A stretch of 64,000 nucleotides of DNA from Porphyromonas canoris (GCF_000769115.1 NZ_JQZV01000006.1:159038-223037), one strand, 5' to 3'; counted from the stretch's first letter, positions 34,847 to 44,483 are shown. A program made the numbers and translations. Notes: generated from the letters alone by a model not told the origin.

Positions 34847-36121
34847 ATGATATCTCAACAGGAACTTCAACAAGTCAAGCAAAGATTCGGAATTATAGGC
34901 AACTGTGATGCTCTCAACAGAGCCATAGAGGTGGCTCTTCAGATTGCAAAGACGGATGTCTCCGTACTTGTCGTGGGAGAAAGTGGTGTCGGGAAAGAGG
35001 TTTTTCCACAGATTATACACCAGAATAGCGCACGTAAGCACGGGACTTATATAGCAGTAAACTGTGGTGCTATACCCGAAGGGACGATAGACTCGGAGCT
35101 TTTCGGGCATAAGAAAGGCTCGTTTACGGATGCGGTTTCGGAGCGTAACGGCTACTTTGAAGTGGCTAACGGCGGTACGATCTTTCTGGATGAGGTGGGA
35201 GAGTTACCGATGCCGACACAAGCCCGTCTGCTAAGAGTGTTGGAGTCCGGAGAGTTTATGAAAGTGGGTTCTTCCGAAGTAAAACGAACCGATATCCGCG
35301 TTGTGGCGGCAACCAATGTAGAGTTGGACAAGGCGATAAAGAAGAAAAAGTTCAGACAGGATCTCTACTATCGTCTCGATACGGTTACTATCGAGCTTCC
35401 TCCTTTAAGGGATAGAGGGGAGGATATCCCGTTGCTATTCCGGAAATTTGCCTCAGACTTTGCAGACAAGTATCGTATGCCTCCCATCCGCTTGGACGAA
35501 GGAGCGCAACGAGCCATCATGCTCTACTCTTGGCCCGGGAACATTCGCGAGCTGCGCAATCTGGTAGAGCGCATCAGTGTGGTCTCTAATGAGAGGCAGA
35601 TTACGAGAGATATGCTGCTCTCTTATCTGCCGTCCAATGCTCTTACGAGACTGCCTGCCGTGGTGGAGCAACACTCCAAGATGGAGGAACAGAACGGCTG
35701 GGATATACCTCCATTCGGGCAAGGGCATACGGGTAACAGCGAGATCCTCTATAAGATGCTTATAGACCTGAAGATGGAAGTGGCAGAACTCTCCCGGATG
35801 CTAAAGGACAGCATGGCAGGAGCAGCATCAGGTGGAATAAGCGGTATGCCTTCACACTCCGGTTATGCACATGTCTCTCAGGCTTTGCTCCCGACCAAAT
35901 CTCCCTCGATGACTGTTCCGCAAAACAGCTTCCTCCATGAGGTGGAGGATGTAGAGGAGATACCGGAAGCGGAAACTCCTCCCACGCTGGATGAGATGGA
36001 GAGAGAGTATATCCTTCAAGTGCTCTCCAGAAACGGAGGAAACAGAAAGAAGAGTGCAGCAGATTTGAAGATTTCGGAACGAACACTTTATAGAAAACTC
36101 AAAGAACACCGGATAGAGTAA
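34847..36121 (+). CDS. Sigma-54-interaction-type AAA+ regulator with altered GAFTGA loop
   Basis: A 424-residue protein without a receiver domain. The AAA+ module starts near residue 15: Walker A GESGVGKE (44-51), Walker B GTIFLDEVGEL, and an Arg-finger region RDRGEDIPLLFRKF. The loop that contacts sigma-54, normally GAFTGA, reads GSFTDA (91-96), with Asp replacing the conserved Gly. A Pro/Ser-rich linker (about 290-385) leads to a Fis-type HTH (SADLKISERTLYRKLKEH). In many Bacteroidota this gene precedes an LptE-like gene and secG, as here. Whether it still activates sigma-54 promoters is doubtful. Confidence 0.88.
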   Translation: MISQQELQQVKQRFGIIGNCDALNRAIEVALQIAKTDVSVLVVGESGVGKEVFPQIIHQNSARKHGTYIAVNCGAIPEGTIDSELFGHKKGSFTDAVSERNGYFEVANGGTIFLDEVGELPMPTQARLLRVLESGEFMKVGSSEVKRTDIRVVAATNVELDKAIKKKKFRQDLYYRLDTVTIELPPLRDRGEDIPLLFRKFASDFADKYRMPPIRLDEGAQRAIMLYSWPGNIRELRNLVERISVVSNERQITRDMLLSYLPSNALTRLPAVVEQHSKMEEQNGWDIPPFGQGHTGNSEILYKMLIDLKMEVAELSRMLKDSMAGAASGGISGMPSHSGYAHVSQALLPTKSPSMTVPQNSFLHEVEDVEEIPEAETPPTLDEMEREYILQVLSRNGGNRKKSAADLKISERTLYRKLKEHRIE

Positions 36122-36140
36122 TAGCCGGATAGAACAGGAT

Positions 36141-36677
36141 ATGAAACAGATAGCCGAAAAGAGGATTGTTTTCTCTCTCTTTATATTATTGATCTTGGTG
36201 GCTTCTTTTGCTGTGAGCAGCTGCATCCCCTCATATAAGCTGAGCGGAACAAGTATAGACTACACCAAGATAAAAAGTATCTCCATAAAGGATTTTGGAA
36301 ATCTTGCTCCAACCGTTTATCCTCCTTTGGCAACAAGGTTTTCGGAAGAGCTTAGAGATCAGTTCCAAAAGCGAACCCGCCTCACGCAGAATAAGGACAA
36401 GGGAGACCTGGAGCTTGAAGGTGAAATCGTAGGATACGATCTTACGGCAGAGGCGATACAGGAAAACGCTTATGCAGCAAAGACACGTCTGACAATGAGA
36501 GTGAAAGTGCGCTACGTCAATAACAAAGAGGAGAAAAAGAGCTTTGAAAGAGAGTTTACGGCATACGCTTCATTTGACAGCGGACTCATGTTCAACGATG
36601 TGCAGGATGCGTTGGTGGATGACATCTCTAAAGATATTATCAATCAGATCTTCAATGCTACGGTGGAAGACTGGTAA
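36141..36677 (+). CDS. LptE-like LPS-assembly lipoprotein
   Basis: A 178-residue lipoprotein: signal peptide ILLILVASFAVSSC, lipobox VSSC. The domain reads YKLSGTSIDYTKIKSISIKDF, then LATRFSEELRDQFQKRTRL and ends in DVQDALVDDISKDIINQIF, the pattern of the Bacteroidota LptE family that plugs LptD in the outer membrane. lptD is not in this window. It follows the AAA+ gene by 19 bases and precedes the TPR-like gene by 15. Confidence 0.83.
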   Translation: MKQIAEKRIVFSLFILLILVASFAVSSCIPSYKLSGTSIDYTKIKSISIKDFGNLAPTVYPPLATRFSEELRDQFQKRTRLTQNKDKGDLELEGEIVGYDLTAEAIQENAYAAKTRLTMRVKVRYVNNKEEKKSFEREFTAYASFDSGLMFNDVQDALVDDISKDIINQIFNATVEDW

Positions 36678-36692
36678 GATAGAACGATTGAT

Positions 36693-37364
36693 ATGACCTT
36701 AGACCAACTCTACTCTCTACTCAGAAATCCGGAGGATATACAGGCAGAACATATAGAAGACTTGTACTCTCTGTCTGCCACTTATCCGTATGCTACTCCT
36801 CTGCACATGTTGCTGCTGAAGGCTCTTTACAAGTGTAAAGATCTCCGGTTTGCATCCGAGCTTCGCCGTAGAAGCATTCATATCTCCCGTCCGGAGCGAC
36901 TCTTTTTCCTTTTGAAAGGGCAGGAATATGGCTTGACATGGTATGGCGAAGAGCCTCAAGCCCATGGGGATAAAAGTAAGAGCATTTCCGCCTCTCAAGA
37001 TGAGACTTGGGATGTGATAACTTCTCTTATCCAAGAGACGGCTGCAGAGAGTAATCTTGCCGAAAGTCCGGTAGAACCACTGCCCTTATATGCGATACCG
37101 GAATATGACTTGTCCGCTCCCGCAGAACATCCGGTAGAGGAAAAGAGTGCGACTGAAAGCACCATCAAGAATGATGATGCCACTCTGCCCGAAGAAGATG
37201 AACTCCTTACGGAAACTCTGGCAAAACTATATATAAGACAAGGTAAATATGAGCAGGCGAAGAAGATAATTTCTTCTCTACGTTTGAAATATCCGCAAAA
37301 AAATAGTTACTTTGCAGAGCAAATTCGGTTTCTGAATAGATTAATAACAAATAATAGAACTTAA
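36693..37364 (+). CDS. Conserved hypothetical protein with C-terminal TPR-like motif
   Basis: A 223-residue soluble protein. The N-terminal half is helical (LYSLSATYPYATPLHMLLLKALYKC), and the middle is a low-complexity acidic linker (about 95-165). The last 50 residues form one TPR-like helix pair (ETLAKLYIRQGKYEQAKKIISSLRLKYP). Genes of this kind often stand between lptE-like and secG in Bacteroidota; no function is known to me. It abuts secG with no spacer. Confidence 0.75.
   Translation: MTLDQLYSLLRNPEDIQAEHIEDLYSLSATYPYATPLHMLLLKALYKCKDLRFASELRRRSIHISRPERLFFLLKGQEYGLTWYGEEPQAHGDKSKSISASQDETWDVITSLIQETAAESNLAESPVEPLPLYAIPEYDLSAPAEHPVEEKSATESTIKNDDATLPEEDELLTETLAKLYIRQGKYEQAKKIISSLRLKYPQKNSYFAEQIRFLNRLITNNRT
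37283..37314 (+). promoter_or_regulatory. Possible internal promoter for secG
   Basis: TTTG at 37283-37286 and TTACTTTG at 37307-37314 are 20 bases apart; the -7 box has one mismatch to TAnnTTTG. The surrounding AAAAATAGTTACTTTG resembles the promoter module at 34754. Located inside the upstream gene, about 50 bases before secG. Confidence 0.35.
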
Positions 37365-37742
37365 ATGTACACATTCTTATCTATCTTAATAATTGTATTG
37401 GCTCTTTTGCTGATTGCTATTGTAACCATACAAGAGTCTAAAGGTGGTGGCTTGGCTGCCGGCTTTGCTTCAAACAATCAGATCATGGGTGTGCGCAAGA
37501 CAACAGATTTCCTTGAAAAGGCGACATGGACTCTTGCCGGACTTTTGGTATTCTTCTCTATCATTGCAGCAAGATACGCTCCCACAACACAAAGTACAAG
37601 AGAAGTATCCGACATTGAAGAGATGGTAGAAAAGGCTCCTATGCCAATTCCTGCAGAAGCAACTCCTTTCAGTGCAACTCCTGAAGAGACAGCTACTCCG
37701 GCTACAGAGACTACAACACCGGGAGATACTGCTGTACAATAA
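37365..37742 (+). CDS. secG: Preprotein translocase subunit SecG
   Basis: A 125-residue protein. Two transmembrane helices (residues 2-22 and about 55-72) flank the conserved cytoplasmic loop ESKGGGLAAGFASNNQIMG. The C-terminal 45 residues are rich in Thr, Pro, Ala and Glu, as in other Bacteroidota SecG. It assists SecA-driven translocation. It starts directly after the TPR-like stop and is followed by a hairpin terminator. Confidence 0.92.
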   Translation: MYTFLSILIIVLALLLIAIVTIQESKGGGLAAGFASNNQIMGVRKTTDFLEKATWTLAGLLVFFSIIAARYAPTTQSTREVSDIEEMVEKAPMPIPAEATPFSATPEETATPATETTTPGDTAVQ

Positions 37743-37811
37743 TAAGGATAGATTATAAAATAGAGATAGTGATGTAGCTACTCTTCGGAATAGCCATCTT
37801 TTTATAGCATC

Positions 37812-37862
37812 AAAGGATCTTCCCCGGTTTTTGATTCCGAGGGTGAGATCCTTTGTTCTTTT
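37812..37862 (+). terminator. secG terminator
   Basis: AAAGGATC pairs with GATCCTTT, with an inner CCC/GGG pair, then GTTCTTTT. The aguA start lies 20 bases further on. Confidence 0.7.
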
Positions 37863-37881
37863 ATTAAATAACAGACTGCAT

Positions 37882-38943
37882 ATGTCCGACAATATCAATA
37901 AGCGTAGAAGATTTATTCCTGAATTTGAACCTCAGGATGCCGTGCTGCTTTGCTGGCCTCATAAGAGTATGGATTGGAACTACATCCTTTCCGATATAGA
38001 GCATTGCTATGAGCAGATTGCCAAAGCGATTTTGAGATTTCAACCTCTGGTCATTGCCTGCATAGAGCCTACGGAAACTCTTCTCCGTCTTCAAGAGTTA
38101 TCTTTCCCACACACGTTGCGGATAATTACCGATATTCCTTTGGATGATACATGGGCAAGGGATACAGCTCCTTTATCTTTGATGGAAGATGGCAAGCCTG
38201 TGCTTCTTGACTTTGCTTTCAATGGCTGGGGCTTGAAGTATGGTTGGGATAAGGATAATGAGATAACGGCCTCACTGCAGAAACATGGCGTGTTTGCCCC
38301 GAATGTCGGTTGCCACAGGAAGAAAGATTTTGTCTGCGAAGGGGGAGCAGTAGAAACGGATGGATGCGGTACGCTGCTTACGACAAACTCTGTACAATAC
38401 GAGCCCAACAGGAATAGCAAACTCTCCAAGCAGGAGATCCTTGATGTCTTGAAGGAGGAGTTTGGAGTGGAACAAGTGGTCTCTCTTTCTGTCGATGCAA
38501 TGTCCGGAGATGATACAGATGGACATATAGATACATTGGCAAGATTTTGCAGTCCGGATACCATAGCTTACGTAGGTGCTCCTAAGGATAAGAGTGATAT
38601 TCATTTCGATTCATTGGTGCGGATGGAGCAAGAACTTCAAGTCATGAGAAACACAAAGGGAGAGTCATATCGCTTGGTAAAGCTGCCTTTTGTCTCTCCT
38701 GTTTATGACCCTCTACGAGGAGAGAGACTGCCGGCTACGTATGCAAACTTTCTTTTGATCAATGGAGCGGTTTTACTTCCAATATACAACGTACCCGAAG
38801 ATGAGGAAGCGATAGCGGTCATAAAAGAAACTTTCCCGGACAGGGAGGTGGTCGCAATAAACTGTTTCACTGTTGTGCGTCAGCACGGATCGTTGCATTG
38901 TATCACGATGCAGTTTCCTAAAGGTTTTGTTCAAAACATCTAA
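37882..38943 (+). CDS. aguA: Agmatine deiminase
   Basis: A 353-residue protein of the porphyromonas-type peptidyl-arginine/agmatine deiminase family, which converts agmatine to N-carbamoylputrescine. Conserved elements are DDTWARDTAPL near residue 88, VCEGGAVETDG near 152, SGDDTDGHIDTLARF near 210 and the C-terminal HGSLHCITMQFPKG with the catalytic Cys. The start MSDNINKRRRF fits; the frame runs 17 codons further upstream into the secG terminator. The next gene, 3 bases downstream, encodes the following pathway step. Confidence 0.93.
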   Translation: MSDNINKRRRFIPEFEPQDAVLLCWPHKSMDWNYILSDIEHCYEQIAKAILRFQPLVIACIEPTETLLRLQELSFPHTLRIITDIPLDDTWARDTAPLSLMEDGKPVLLDFAFNGWGLKYGWDKDNEITASLQKHGVFAPNVGCHRKKDFVCEGGAVETDGCGTLLTTNSVQYEPNRNSKLSKQEILDVLKEEFGVEQVVSLSVDAMSGDDTDGHIDTLARFCSPDTIAYVGAPKDKSDIHFDSLVRMEQELQVMRNTKGESYRLVKLPFVSPVYDPLRGERLPATYANFLLINGAVLLPIYNVPEDEEAIAVIKETFPDREVVAINCFTVVRQHGSLHCITMQFPKGFVQNI

Positions 38944-38946
38944 GAT

Positions 38947-39834
38947 ATGAAAGTAGCACTCATACAGCAGTACAATACTCCCGATAGAGAAGAGAACAAA
39001 CAGCGTTTACGTGGTAAAATATTGGATGTCGCCCGGCAAGGAGCCGAGTTGGTTGTCTTGCAAGAACTGCATAATGGCCTTTACTTCTGCCAGGAAGAGG
39101 ATGTGAATATCTTCGATCAGGCAGAACCTATACCGGGAGAATCGACCACATTCTACGGGGCTATTGCAAAAGAGGCAGGCGTTGTACTGGTAACCTCACT
39201 ATTTGAAAAGCGTGCCACCGGACTCTATCACAACACTGCGGTAGTACATGAAAAGGATGGATCTATTGCCGGAATATACAGAAAGATGCACATTCCGGAC
39301 GATCCGGCATACTACGAAAAGTTTTATTTCACACCCGGAGATCTTGGCTTTCATCCCATAGAAACCTCTGTGGGTAAGCTGGGTGTTTTGGTTTGTTGGG
39401 ACCAGTGGTATCCGGAAGCTGCACGGCTTATGGCTTTGGCAGGAGCCGAAATGCTCATCTATCCAACGGCGATAGGCTGGGAAAGCACCGATATTCCACA
39501 AGAGAAAGATAGACAAAGAGAGGCATGGATTACCGTGCAGAGAGGTCATGCTGTTGCCAATGGACTTCCTGTGGTAGCAGTAAATAGAGTAGGCTATGAA
39601 GAAGATCCTTCCGGACGTACAAATGGTATAACATTTTGGGGATCTTCTTTTGTTGCCGGACCACAAGGAGAGCTTTTGGCAATGTTTTCCAGTACAGAAG
39701 AAGAGGTCAGAGTGGTTGACGTAGACTTACGTCGTTCGGAAAATGTCCGTCGTTGGTGGCCTTTCTTGAGAGATAGACGAATAGATGCCTTTGCAGACCT
39801 GTCATTGAGATATAGAGATAACAAAAGATTTTAG
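38947..39834 (+). CDS. aguB: N-carbamoylputrescine amidase
   Basis: A 295-residue nitrilase-fold amidase with Glu in VVLQELHNGLYF, Lys in YRKMHIPDDP and Cys in GVLVCWDQWYPEAARLMAL. The last motif is diagnostic of AguB. It hydrolyses N-carbamoylputrescine to putrescine, completing the agmatine route with aguA. No speA is in the window. It differs clearly from the nitrilase at 3799. Confidence 0.95.
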   Translation: MKVALIQQYNTPDREENKQRLRGKILDVARQGAELVVLQELHNGLYFCQEEDVNIFDQAEPIPGESTTFYGAIAKEAGVVLVTSLFEKRATGLYHNTAVVHEKDGSIAGIYRKMHIPDDPAYYEKFYFTPGDLGFHPIETSVGKLGVLVCWDQWYPEAARLMALAGAEMLIYPTAIGWESTDIPQEKDRQREAWITVQRGHAVANGLPVVAVNRVGYEEDPSGRTNGITFWGSSFVAGPQGELLAMFSSTEEEVRVVDVDLRRSENVRRWWPFLRDRRIDAFADLSLRYRDNKRF

Positions 39835-39843
39835 AGCAGACGT

Positions 39844-41856
39844 ATGAATCTTCCGATAATAGAGAATGATCCTTGGCTTAAGCCTTATACCGATATAATA
39901 AACAAGAGAAATCAGAACATAAAGAGTAAGAGAGAAGAACTGACCTCTAACGTGTCCGGCTCACTTTCTCGCTTTGCTGACGGATATTTATATTTCGGTC
40001 TTCACAGAGAGAAGACCGGTTGGGTTATCAGAGAGTGGGCACCCAATGCCACGGCTCTCTACCTCCTTTGTGATGGCAATAGCTGGAAGATAGAGGAGGC
40101 ATTTAAGTTTCATCCGTTAGATCATGGTATATGGGAGCTTTCTCTTCCTTTGAATGCTCTCAAGCATGGAGATCATTTCAAACTCTTTGTAGAGTGGAAC
40201 GGAGGTAGTGGCGAACGCATACCTGCTTGGGCGAAGTATGTTGTCCAAATGCCGGATACTGCTATCTTTTCTGCGATGGTATGGGAGCCGGAATCTCCTT
40301 TTGCCTTTAAGCACGGCAGACCGACATCCAATCATCAACCACTCTTAATTTATGAGTGTCATGTCGGAATGGCTACCGAAGAAGAGAAGATAGGAACGTA
40401 CAATGAGTTTAGAGAGAATGTCCTTCCGAAGATAGCCGAATCGGGTTACAATGCCATACAGTTGATGGCAATACACGAACACCCCTACTATGCTTCCTTT
40501 GGTTATCAGGTCTCCTCTTTTTTTGCTCCATCTTCCAAGTATGGTACGCCTGATGAGTTGAAAGCACTTATTGACGAAGCGCACCGATTGGGCATAAAAG
40601 TGATAATGGATATTGTTCACTCCCATGCCGTAGCCAATGAAGTGGACGGACTGGTTCGTTTTGACGGATCTGAAGAGCAGTATTTCTATCCCGGAGGAAA
40701 GGGAGAACACTCCGAGTGGGGCACGAAACTTTTCGATTATGGTAAGAATGAAGTCCTTCATTTCTTACTCTCCAACTGCAAGTATTGGCTGGAAGAGTTT
40801 TGCTTTGATGGTTTCCGCTTCGATGGCGTAACCTCTATGCTCTATCTGCACCATGGTATCGGAGCTTCTTTCTGTACCTATGGAGACTATTACAACGATA
40901 TGCAGGACGAAAATGCTCTTACCTATTTGGCTTTGGCAAATGAGCTTGTGCATGAAGTCTATCCCGAAGCTGTTACCATTGCGGAAGATGTCAGCGGTAT
41001 GCCCGGTCTTGCTTTACCGGTAAAGAGTGGCGGATATGGCTTCGATTACAGAATGGCTCTTAATATCCCCGATTTCTGGATAAAGATCATCAAAGAGTAT
41101 CCGGACGAACATTGGACACCGGGCTCTATCTGGTGGGAGTGTACCAACAGGAGAGGCGATGAGAAGACAATAAGCTATGCCGAAAGCCATGACCAGGCAT
41201 TGGTAGGAGATAAGACCATCATCTTCCGCCTTATAGATGCCGATATGTACTGGCACATGGATAGGGCGGACTCCAATATGAATGTGGAGCGTGGTATCGC
41301 ATTGCACAAGATGATACGTCTGGTTACCGCTACGACCATAAACGGAGGCTACCTGAACTTTATGGGAAATGAGTTCGGACACCCCGAATGGATAGACTTT
41401 CCCCGTGAAGGCAACGATTGGAGCTATAAGTATGCTCGTCGCCAATGGTCTCTTCGAGAGAACGGATTTCTAAGGTATCAACTTCTGGATGAGTTTGACA
41501 AGAAGATGATACATTTTATCTCCGGCATCAGAGACTTTGCTTCTCTTCCTCTAAACTCTATTTGGGAACAGAATGAAGAGCAGGTATTGGCTTACACAAG
41601 AGGTGAGTATATGTTTGTTTATAACTTCAGTCCGTCCAATTCTTATACAGACTATAACATCATAGCCCCTTCCGGTGAGTACGAAGTCCTTTTCTCTTCC
41701 GATGACACAGCCTTTGGCGGCTACGATCGGATAGATAAAACGGTACACCACTTTACCGCTCCAGATGTCAGCTATACGATAGAGGGCAAGGGGATTTTGT
41801 CTTTATACTTGCCGGCTCGTACGGCTATGGTTCTTAGACGAATAGAGAAAAAATAG
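39844..41856 (+). CDS. glgB: 1,4-alpha-glucan branching enzyme
   Basis: A 670-residue GH13 enzyme that makes alpha-1,6 branches in glycogen. A CBM48-like N-terminal domain (REWAPNATALYLLCDGNSW) precedes the barrel. Nucleophile Asp lies in GFRFDGV (about 325), the acid Glu in IAEDVSGMP (about 380) and the third Asp in ESHDQALVGD (about 448). The length and NEFGHPEWIDFPREGNDWS point to the eukaryote-like GH13_8 form common in Bacteroidota. No glgA or glgC is nearby. It starts 9 bases after aguB. Confidence 0.95.
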   Translation: MNLPIIENDPWLKPYTDIINKRNQNIKSKREELTSNVSGSLSRFADGYLYFGLHREKTGWVIREWAPNATALYLLCDGNSWKIEEAFKFHPLDHGIWELSLPLNALKHGDHFKLFVEWNGGSGERIPAWAKYVVQMPDTAIFSAMVWEPESPFAFKHGRPTSNHQPLLIYECHVGMATEEEKIGTYNEFRENVLPKIAESGYNAIQLMAIHEHPYYASFGYQVSSFFAPSSKYGTPDELKALIDEAHRLGIKVIMDIVHSHAVANEVDGLVRFDGSEEQYFYPGGKGEHSEWGTKLFDYGKNEVLHFLLSNCKYWLEEFCFDGFRFDGVTSMLYLHHGIGASFCTYGDYYNDMQDENALTYLALANELVHEVYPEAVTIAEDVSGMPGLALPVKSGGYGFDYRMALNIPDFWIKIIKEYPDEHWTPGSIWWECTNRRGDEKTISYAESHDQALVGDKTIIFRLIDADMYWHMDRADSNMNVERGIALHKMIRLVTATTINGGYLNFMGNEFGHPEWIDFPREGNDWSYKYARRQWSLRENGFLRYQLLDEFDKKMIHFISGIRDFASLPLNSIWEQNEEQVLAYTRGEYMFVYNFSPSNSYTDYNIIAPSGEYEVLFSSDDTAFGGYDRIDKTVHHFTAPDVSYTIEGKGILSLYLPARTAMVLRRIEKK

Positions 41857-41884
41857 GTATATCAATATTATACAGCGCAGAAAG

Positions 41885-42841
41885 ATGAAACTATTAGTCG
41901 CTTTTAATATGCTTAGAGAGGGCTGGGATGAGCTTCAACAACATTTTGAAGTCGTATTCCCTCCCGAAGGTAGAGACTTTACACACGATGAGATTGTAGA
42001 ACAAGTGGCAGACTGCGATGTGCTCTGCTCGGTATTTGATATCCCCGTAGATAGAGAGATAATAGATGCCGGAAAGAAGCTCAAACTTATTTCCAACTAC
42101 GCCGTAGGCTATAACAATATAGATATAGAGTATGCAGCATCTAAAGGGATTGCCGTTACCAACACTCCTCGATCGGTAGTAGAACCCACTGCCGACCTTG
42201 CTCTCTCTTTGTTGTTGGATGCTACACGAAACATCTCTCGCTGGGATGCGCTGATGCGGAAAGAGCAGCACGCCTTGAAGATTTCCCGTTTGACCAATCT
42301 TGGGACAGGCATCCATGGCAAAACGCTTGGCATTATCGGAATGGGTAATATCGGAAAGGCCTTTGCTCGCAGGGCACAAGCGTGTGGCATGAAGATTCTC
42401 TACAATAAGCGTACACGCTATACCGAAGCCGAAGAAGCCGGACTTGCATTTACTTATGCCTCCGTGGAGGAGATCCTGCAGCAGGCAGATGTGGTTTCTC
42501 TTCACACTCCCTACTCCAAAGAGACGCATCACCTCATAGATGCTAAAGCATTGAAGATGATGAAGCCTTCTGCTATTCTGATCAATACAGGCAGAGGAGC
42601 ATTGGTGGACGAAGCGGCTCTTGTGGAGGCTTTACGCAGTGGCACTATTGCCGCAGCCGGGTTGGATGTATTTGAAAATAAAGATATTCCCTCATTGGAA
42701 CTCTACTCTCTGCCCAATGTATTTCTTACTCCACACATTGGAACACAGACCGTGGATGCCCGTATGGAGATGCTCAAAGAGCTGTCCGATGCCGTTATCG
42801 GATTTTTCCATGGAGGACGAGAAGTGCCTCGCGTTGTATAG
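41885..42841 (+). CDS. D-isomer-specific 2-hydroxyacid dehydrogenase
   Basis: A 318-residue NAD-dependent dehydrogenase. The Rossmann motif LGIIGMGNIGKAFARRA is near residue 147; the catalytic Arg is in INTGRGALVDEAAL, Glu in DVFENKD and His in LTPHIGTQT. The family includes glyoxylate/hydroxypyruvate reductases and phosphoglycerate dehydrogenase; there is no C-terminal ACT domain, so SerA of the long type is excluded. The sequence does not settle the substrate. It follows glgB by 28 bases. Confidence 0.88.
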   Translation: MKLLVAFNMLREGWDELQQHFEVVFPPEGRDFTHDEIVEQVADCDVLCSVFDIPVDREIIDAGKKLKLISNYAVGYNNIDIEYAASKGIAVTNTPRSVVEPTADLALSLLLDATRNISRWDALMRKEQHALKISRLTNLGTGIHGKTLGIIGMGNIGKAFARRAQACGMKILYNKRTRYTEAEEAGLAFTYASVEEILQQADVVSLHTPYSKETHHLIDAKALKMMKPSAILINTGRGALVDEAALVEALRSGTIAAAGLDVFENKDIPSLELYSLPNVFLTPHIGTQTVDARMEMLKELSDAVIGFFHGGREVPRVV

Positions 42842-42883
42842 ATCGCTGTGGACGTCCTCAAATTATAACAACTCAGAACAACA

Positions 42884-43927
42884 ATGGATATAACATCACT
42901 CATAGATACCGATAAAGTCATTTTAGGGATAGAGTCTTCCTGCGACGACACTTCTGTGGCAGTACTTAGAGGGGATACGATACTCTCTAACGTCATAGCC
43001 GGTCAGGCTGTACATCAGGCGTATGGAGGCGTAGTGCCCGAACTTGCCGGACGTGCTCACATGCAGAACATTGTACCGGTTGTCTCGGAGGCTATCAAGC
43101 GTGCCGGTATAGAGAAAGAAGATATAGACGTCATCGCTTATACGAGAGGACCGGGACTTTTAGGCTCTCTCCATGTGGGCACTTCGTTTGCAAAAGGGAT
43201 GGCAATGGGGCTTAAAATTCCTATGGTAGATGTCAATCACTTGCAGGCACACGTTTTGGCGCACTATATCCAGACTCCCGACACTCGTGTAGCTGTTCCG
43301 GAGTTTCCTTTTCTCTGCCTTCTCGTCTCCGGTGGCAACTCTCAGATCATTCTGGTAGAGTCTCCCTCCAAGATGGATATTGTGGGTAAGACTATCGACG
43401 ATGCAGCCGGAGAAGCATTCGATAAGTGTGCAAAGGTTATGGGACTCGGTTATCCCGGTGGGCCTGTCGTGGACAGACTGGCAAAAGAGGGAGATCCAAA
43501 AAGATTTGCTTTTGCAAAGCCTCAGATCGCCGGACTCGATTACAGCTTCAGCGGACTCAAAACCTCTTTCCTCTATACACTGAGAGACGAGCTGGAAAAA
43601 GACCCTGACTTCATTGAGAAAAATAAAGAAGATCTCTGCGCATCACTTCAACACACCATCATAGAGATATTGATGCAGAAACTGGTTAAGGCTGCCAAGC
43701 AGTATGGAGTCAAGGAAGTGGCAGTAGCCGGAGGTGTTTCTGCCAACTCCGGTCTTCGTTCTGCATTTGTAGATTACGGTAAACGCTATGGCTGGAACAT
43801 CTATATTCCTCCGTTTGCATACACTACGGACAACGCTGCGATGGTAGCCATGGCAGGTGCTTTTGCTTATAAAGCAGGAGAGCGAAGCGGTTTCGACTTG
43901 GAGCCTTACTCCAGAGTAAGCATTTAG
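42884..43927 (+). CDS. tsaD: tRNA N6-adenosine threonylcarbamoyltransferase TsaD
   Basis: A 347-residue ASKHA-fold protein required for t6A37 in ANN-decoding tRNAs. The start of the fold ILGIESSCDDTSVAV, the metal-binding HLQAHVLAH (about 120) and LVSGGNSQIIL (about 143) are complete, as is the C-terminal TDNAAMVAMAG. TsaB, TsaC and TsaE are not in the window. The next gene starts immediately at the base after its stop. Confidence 0.96.
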   Translation: MDITSLIDTDKVILGIESSCDDTSVAVLRGDTILSNVIAGQAVHQAYGGVVPELAGRAHMQNIVPVVSEAIKRAGIEKEDIDVIAYTRGPGLLGSLHVGTSFAKGMAMGLKIPMVDVNHLQAHVLAHYIQTPDTRVAVPEFPFLCLLVSGGNSQIILVESPSKMDIVGKTIDDAAGEAFDKCAKVMGLGYPGGPVVDRLAKEGDPKRFAFAKPQIAGLDYSFSGLKTSFLYTLRDELEKDPDFIEKNKEDLCASLQHTIIEILMQKLVKAAKQYGVKEVAVAGGVSANSGLRSAFVDYGKRYGWNIYIPPFAYTTDNAAMVAMAGAFAYKAGERSGFDLEPYSRVSI

Positions 43928-44422
43928 ATGAATACACTAAAACAGGTGCAAGAGATAGCACAACTTCTCTTGAAACATGGTTACACCCTTCGGGTCGCCG
44001 AGAGCTGCACCGGAGGGAATATCTCTCACCACCTTACGGAAACAGATGGATCTTCTCTCTGGTTCGGTGGTGGCATGGTAACCTATACGCCTGAAACCAA
44101 AAGAGAATGGCTGTTGAGCGAATGGCGCGAAGAGTGGCACAGCGATCTTGTAAGAGAGGATGTTGCTGTGGCTATGGCACTATCTCTCTGGAAAAAAGGC
44201 TCTTCATCGCCATCTCTTATAACACTATCTACTACCGGAGTAGCCGGTGATTCTCCATATTGTGGGCATCAACCCGGAGAGATGTGGGTAGCAGCTGTGG
44301 TGTGTGGAGAGATACACACGCTGAAAGTAACCTTACCACCTCAAGAGAGCAGGCAGGAGCGCATCCAAGCTCTAACTGAAGCAGCTCTCAGCTTTTTACT
44401 CTCTTTGCTTGAGAGGAAGTAG
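43928..44422 (+). CDS. CinA C-terminal-domain protein (NMN amidohydrolase type)
   Basis: A 164-residue protein representing only the CinA C-terminal (PncC) domain: RVAESCTGGNISHHLTETDG, then SLWFGGGMVTYTPETK and STTGVAGDS. PncC deamidates nicotinamide mononucleotide in pyridine-nucleotide salvage. The glycine loop, usually GIAGPGGG, is shortened to GVAGDSPYCGHQPGE, which may change specificity. It directly abuts tsaD, so coupled translation is likely. Confidence 0.85.
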   Translation: MNTLKQVQEIAQLLLKHGYTLRVAESCTGGNISHHLTETDGSSLWFGGGMVTYTPETKREWLLSEWREEWHSDLVREDVAVAMALSLWKKGSSSPSLITLSTTGVAGDSPYCGHQPGEMWVAAVVCGEIHTLKVTLPPQESRQERIQALTEAALSFLLSLLERK

Positions 44423-44459
44423 CAGAGTCTTTCCAAAATCAGTGTATAAAAGTTGTTAT

Positions 44460-44483
44460 AGAGCGGTCTAAAAAGATCGCTCT
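44460..44483 (+). terminator. Weak terminator after the CinA-domain gene
   Basis: AGAGCG and CGCTCT form a stem with inner GTC/GAT partial pairing; the downstream CCTGTTTATTTTC is only moderately T-rich. Confidence 0.45.
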
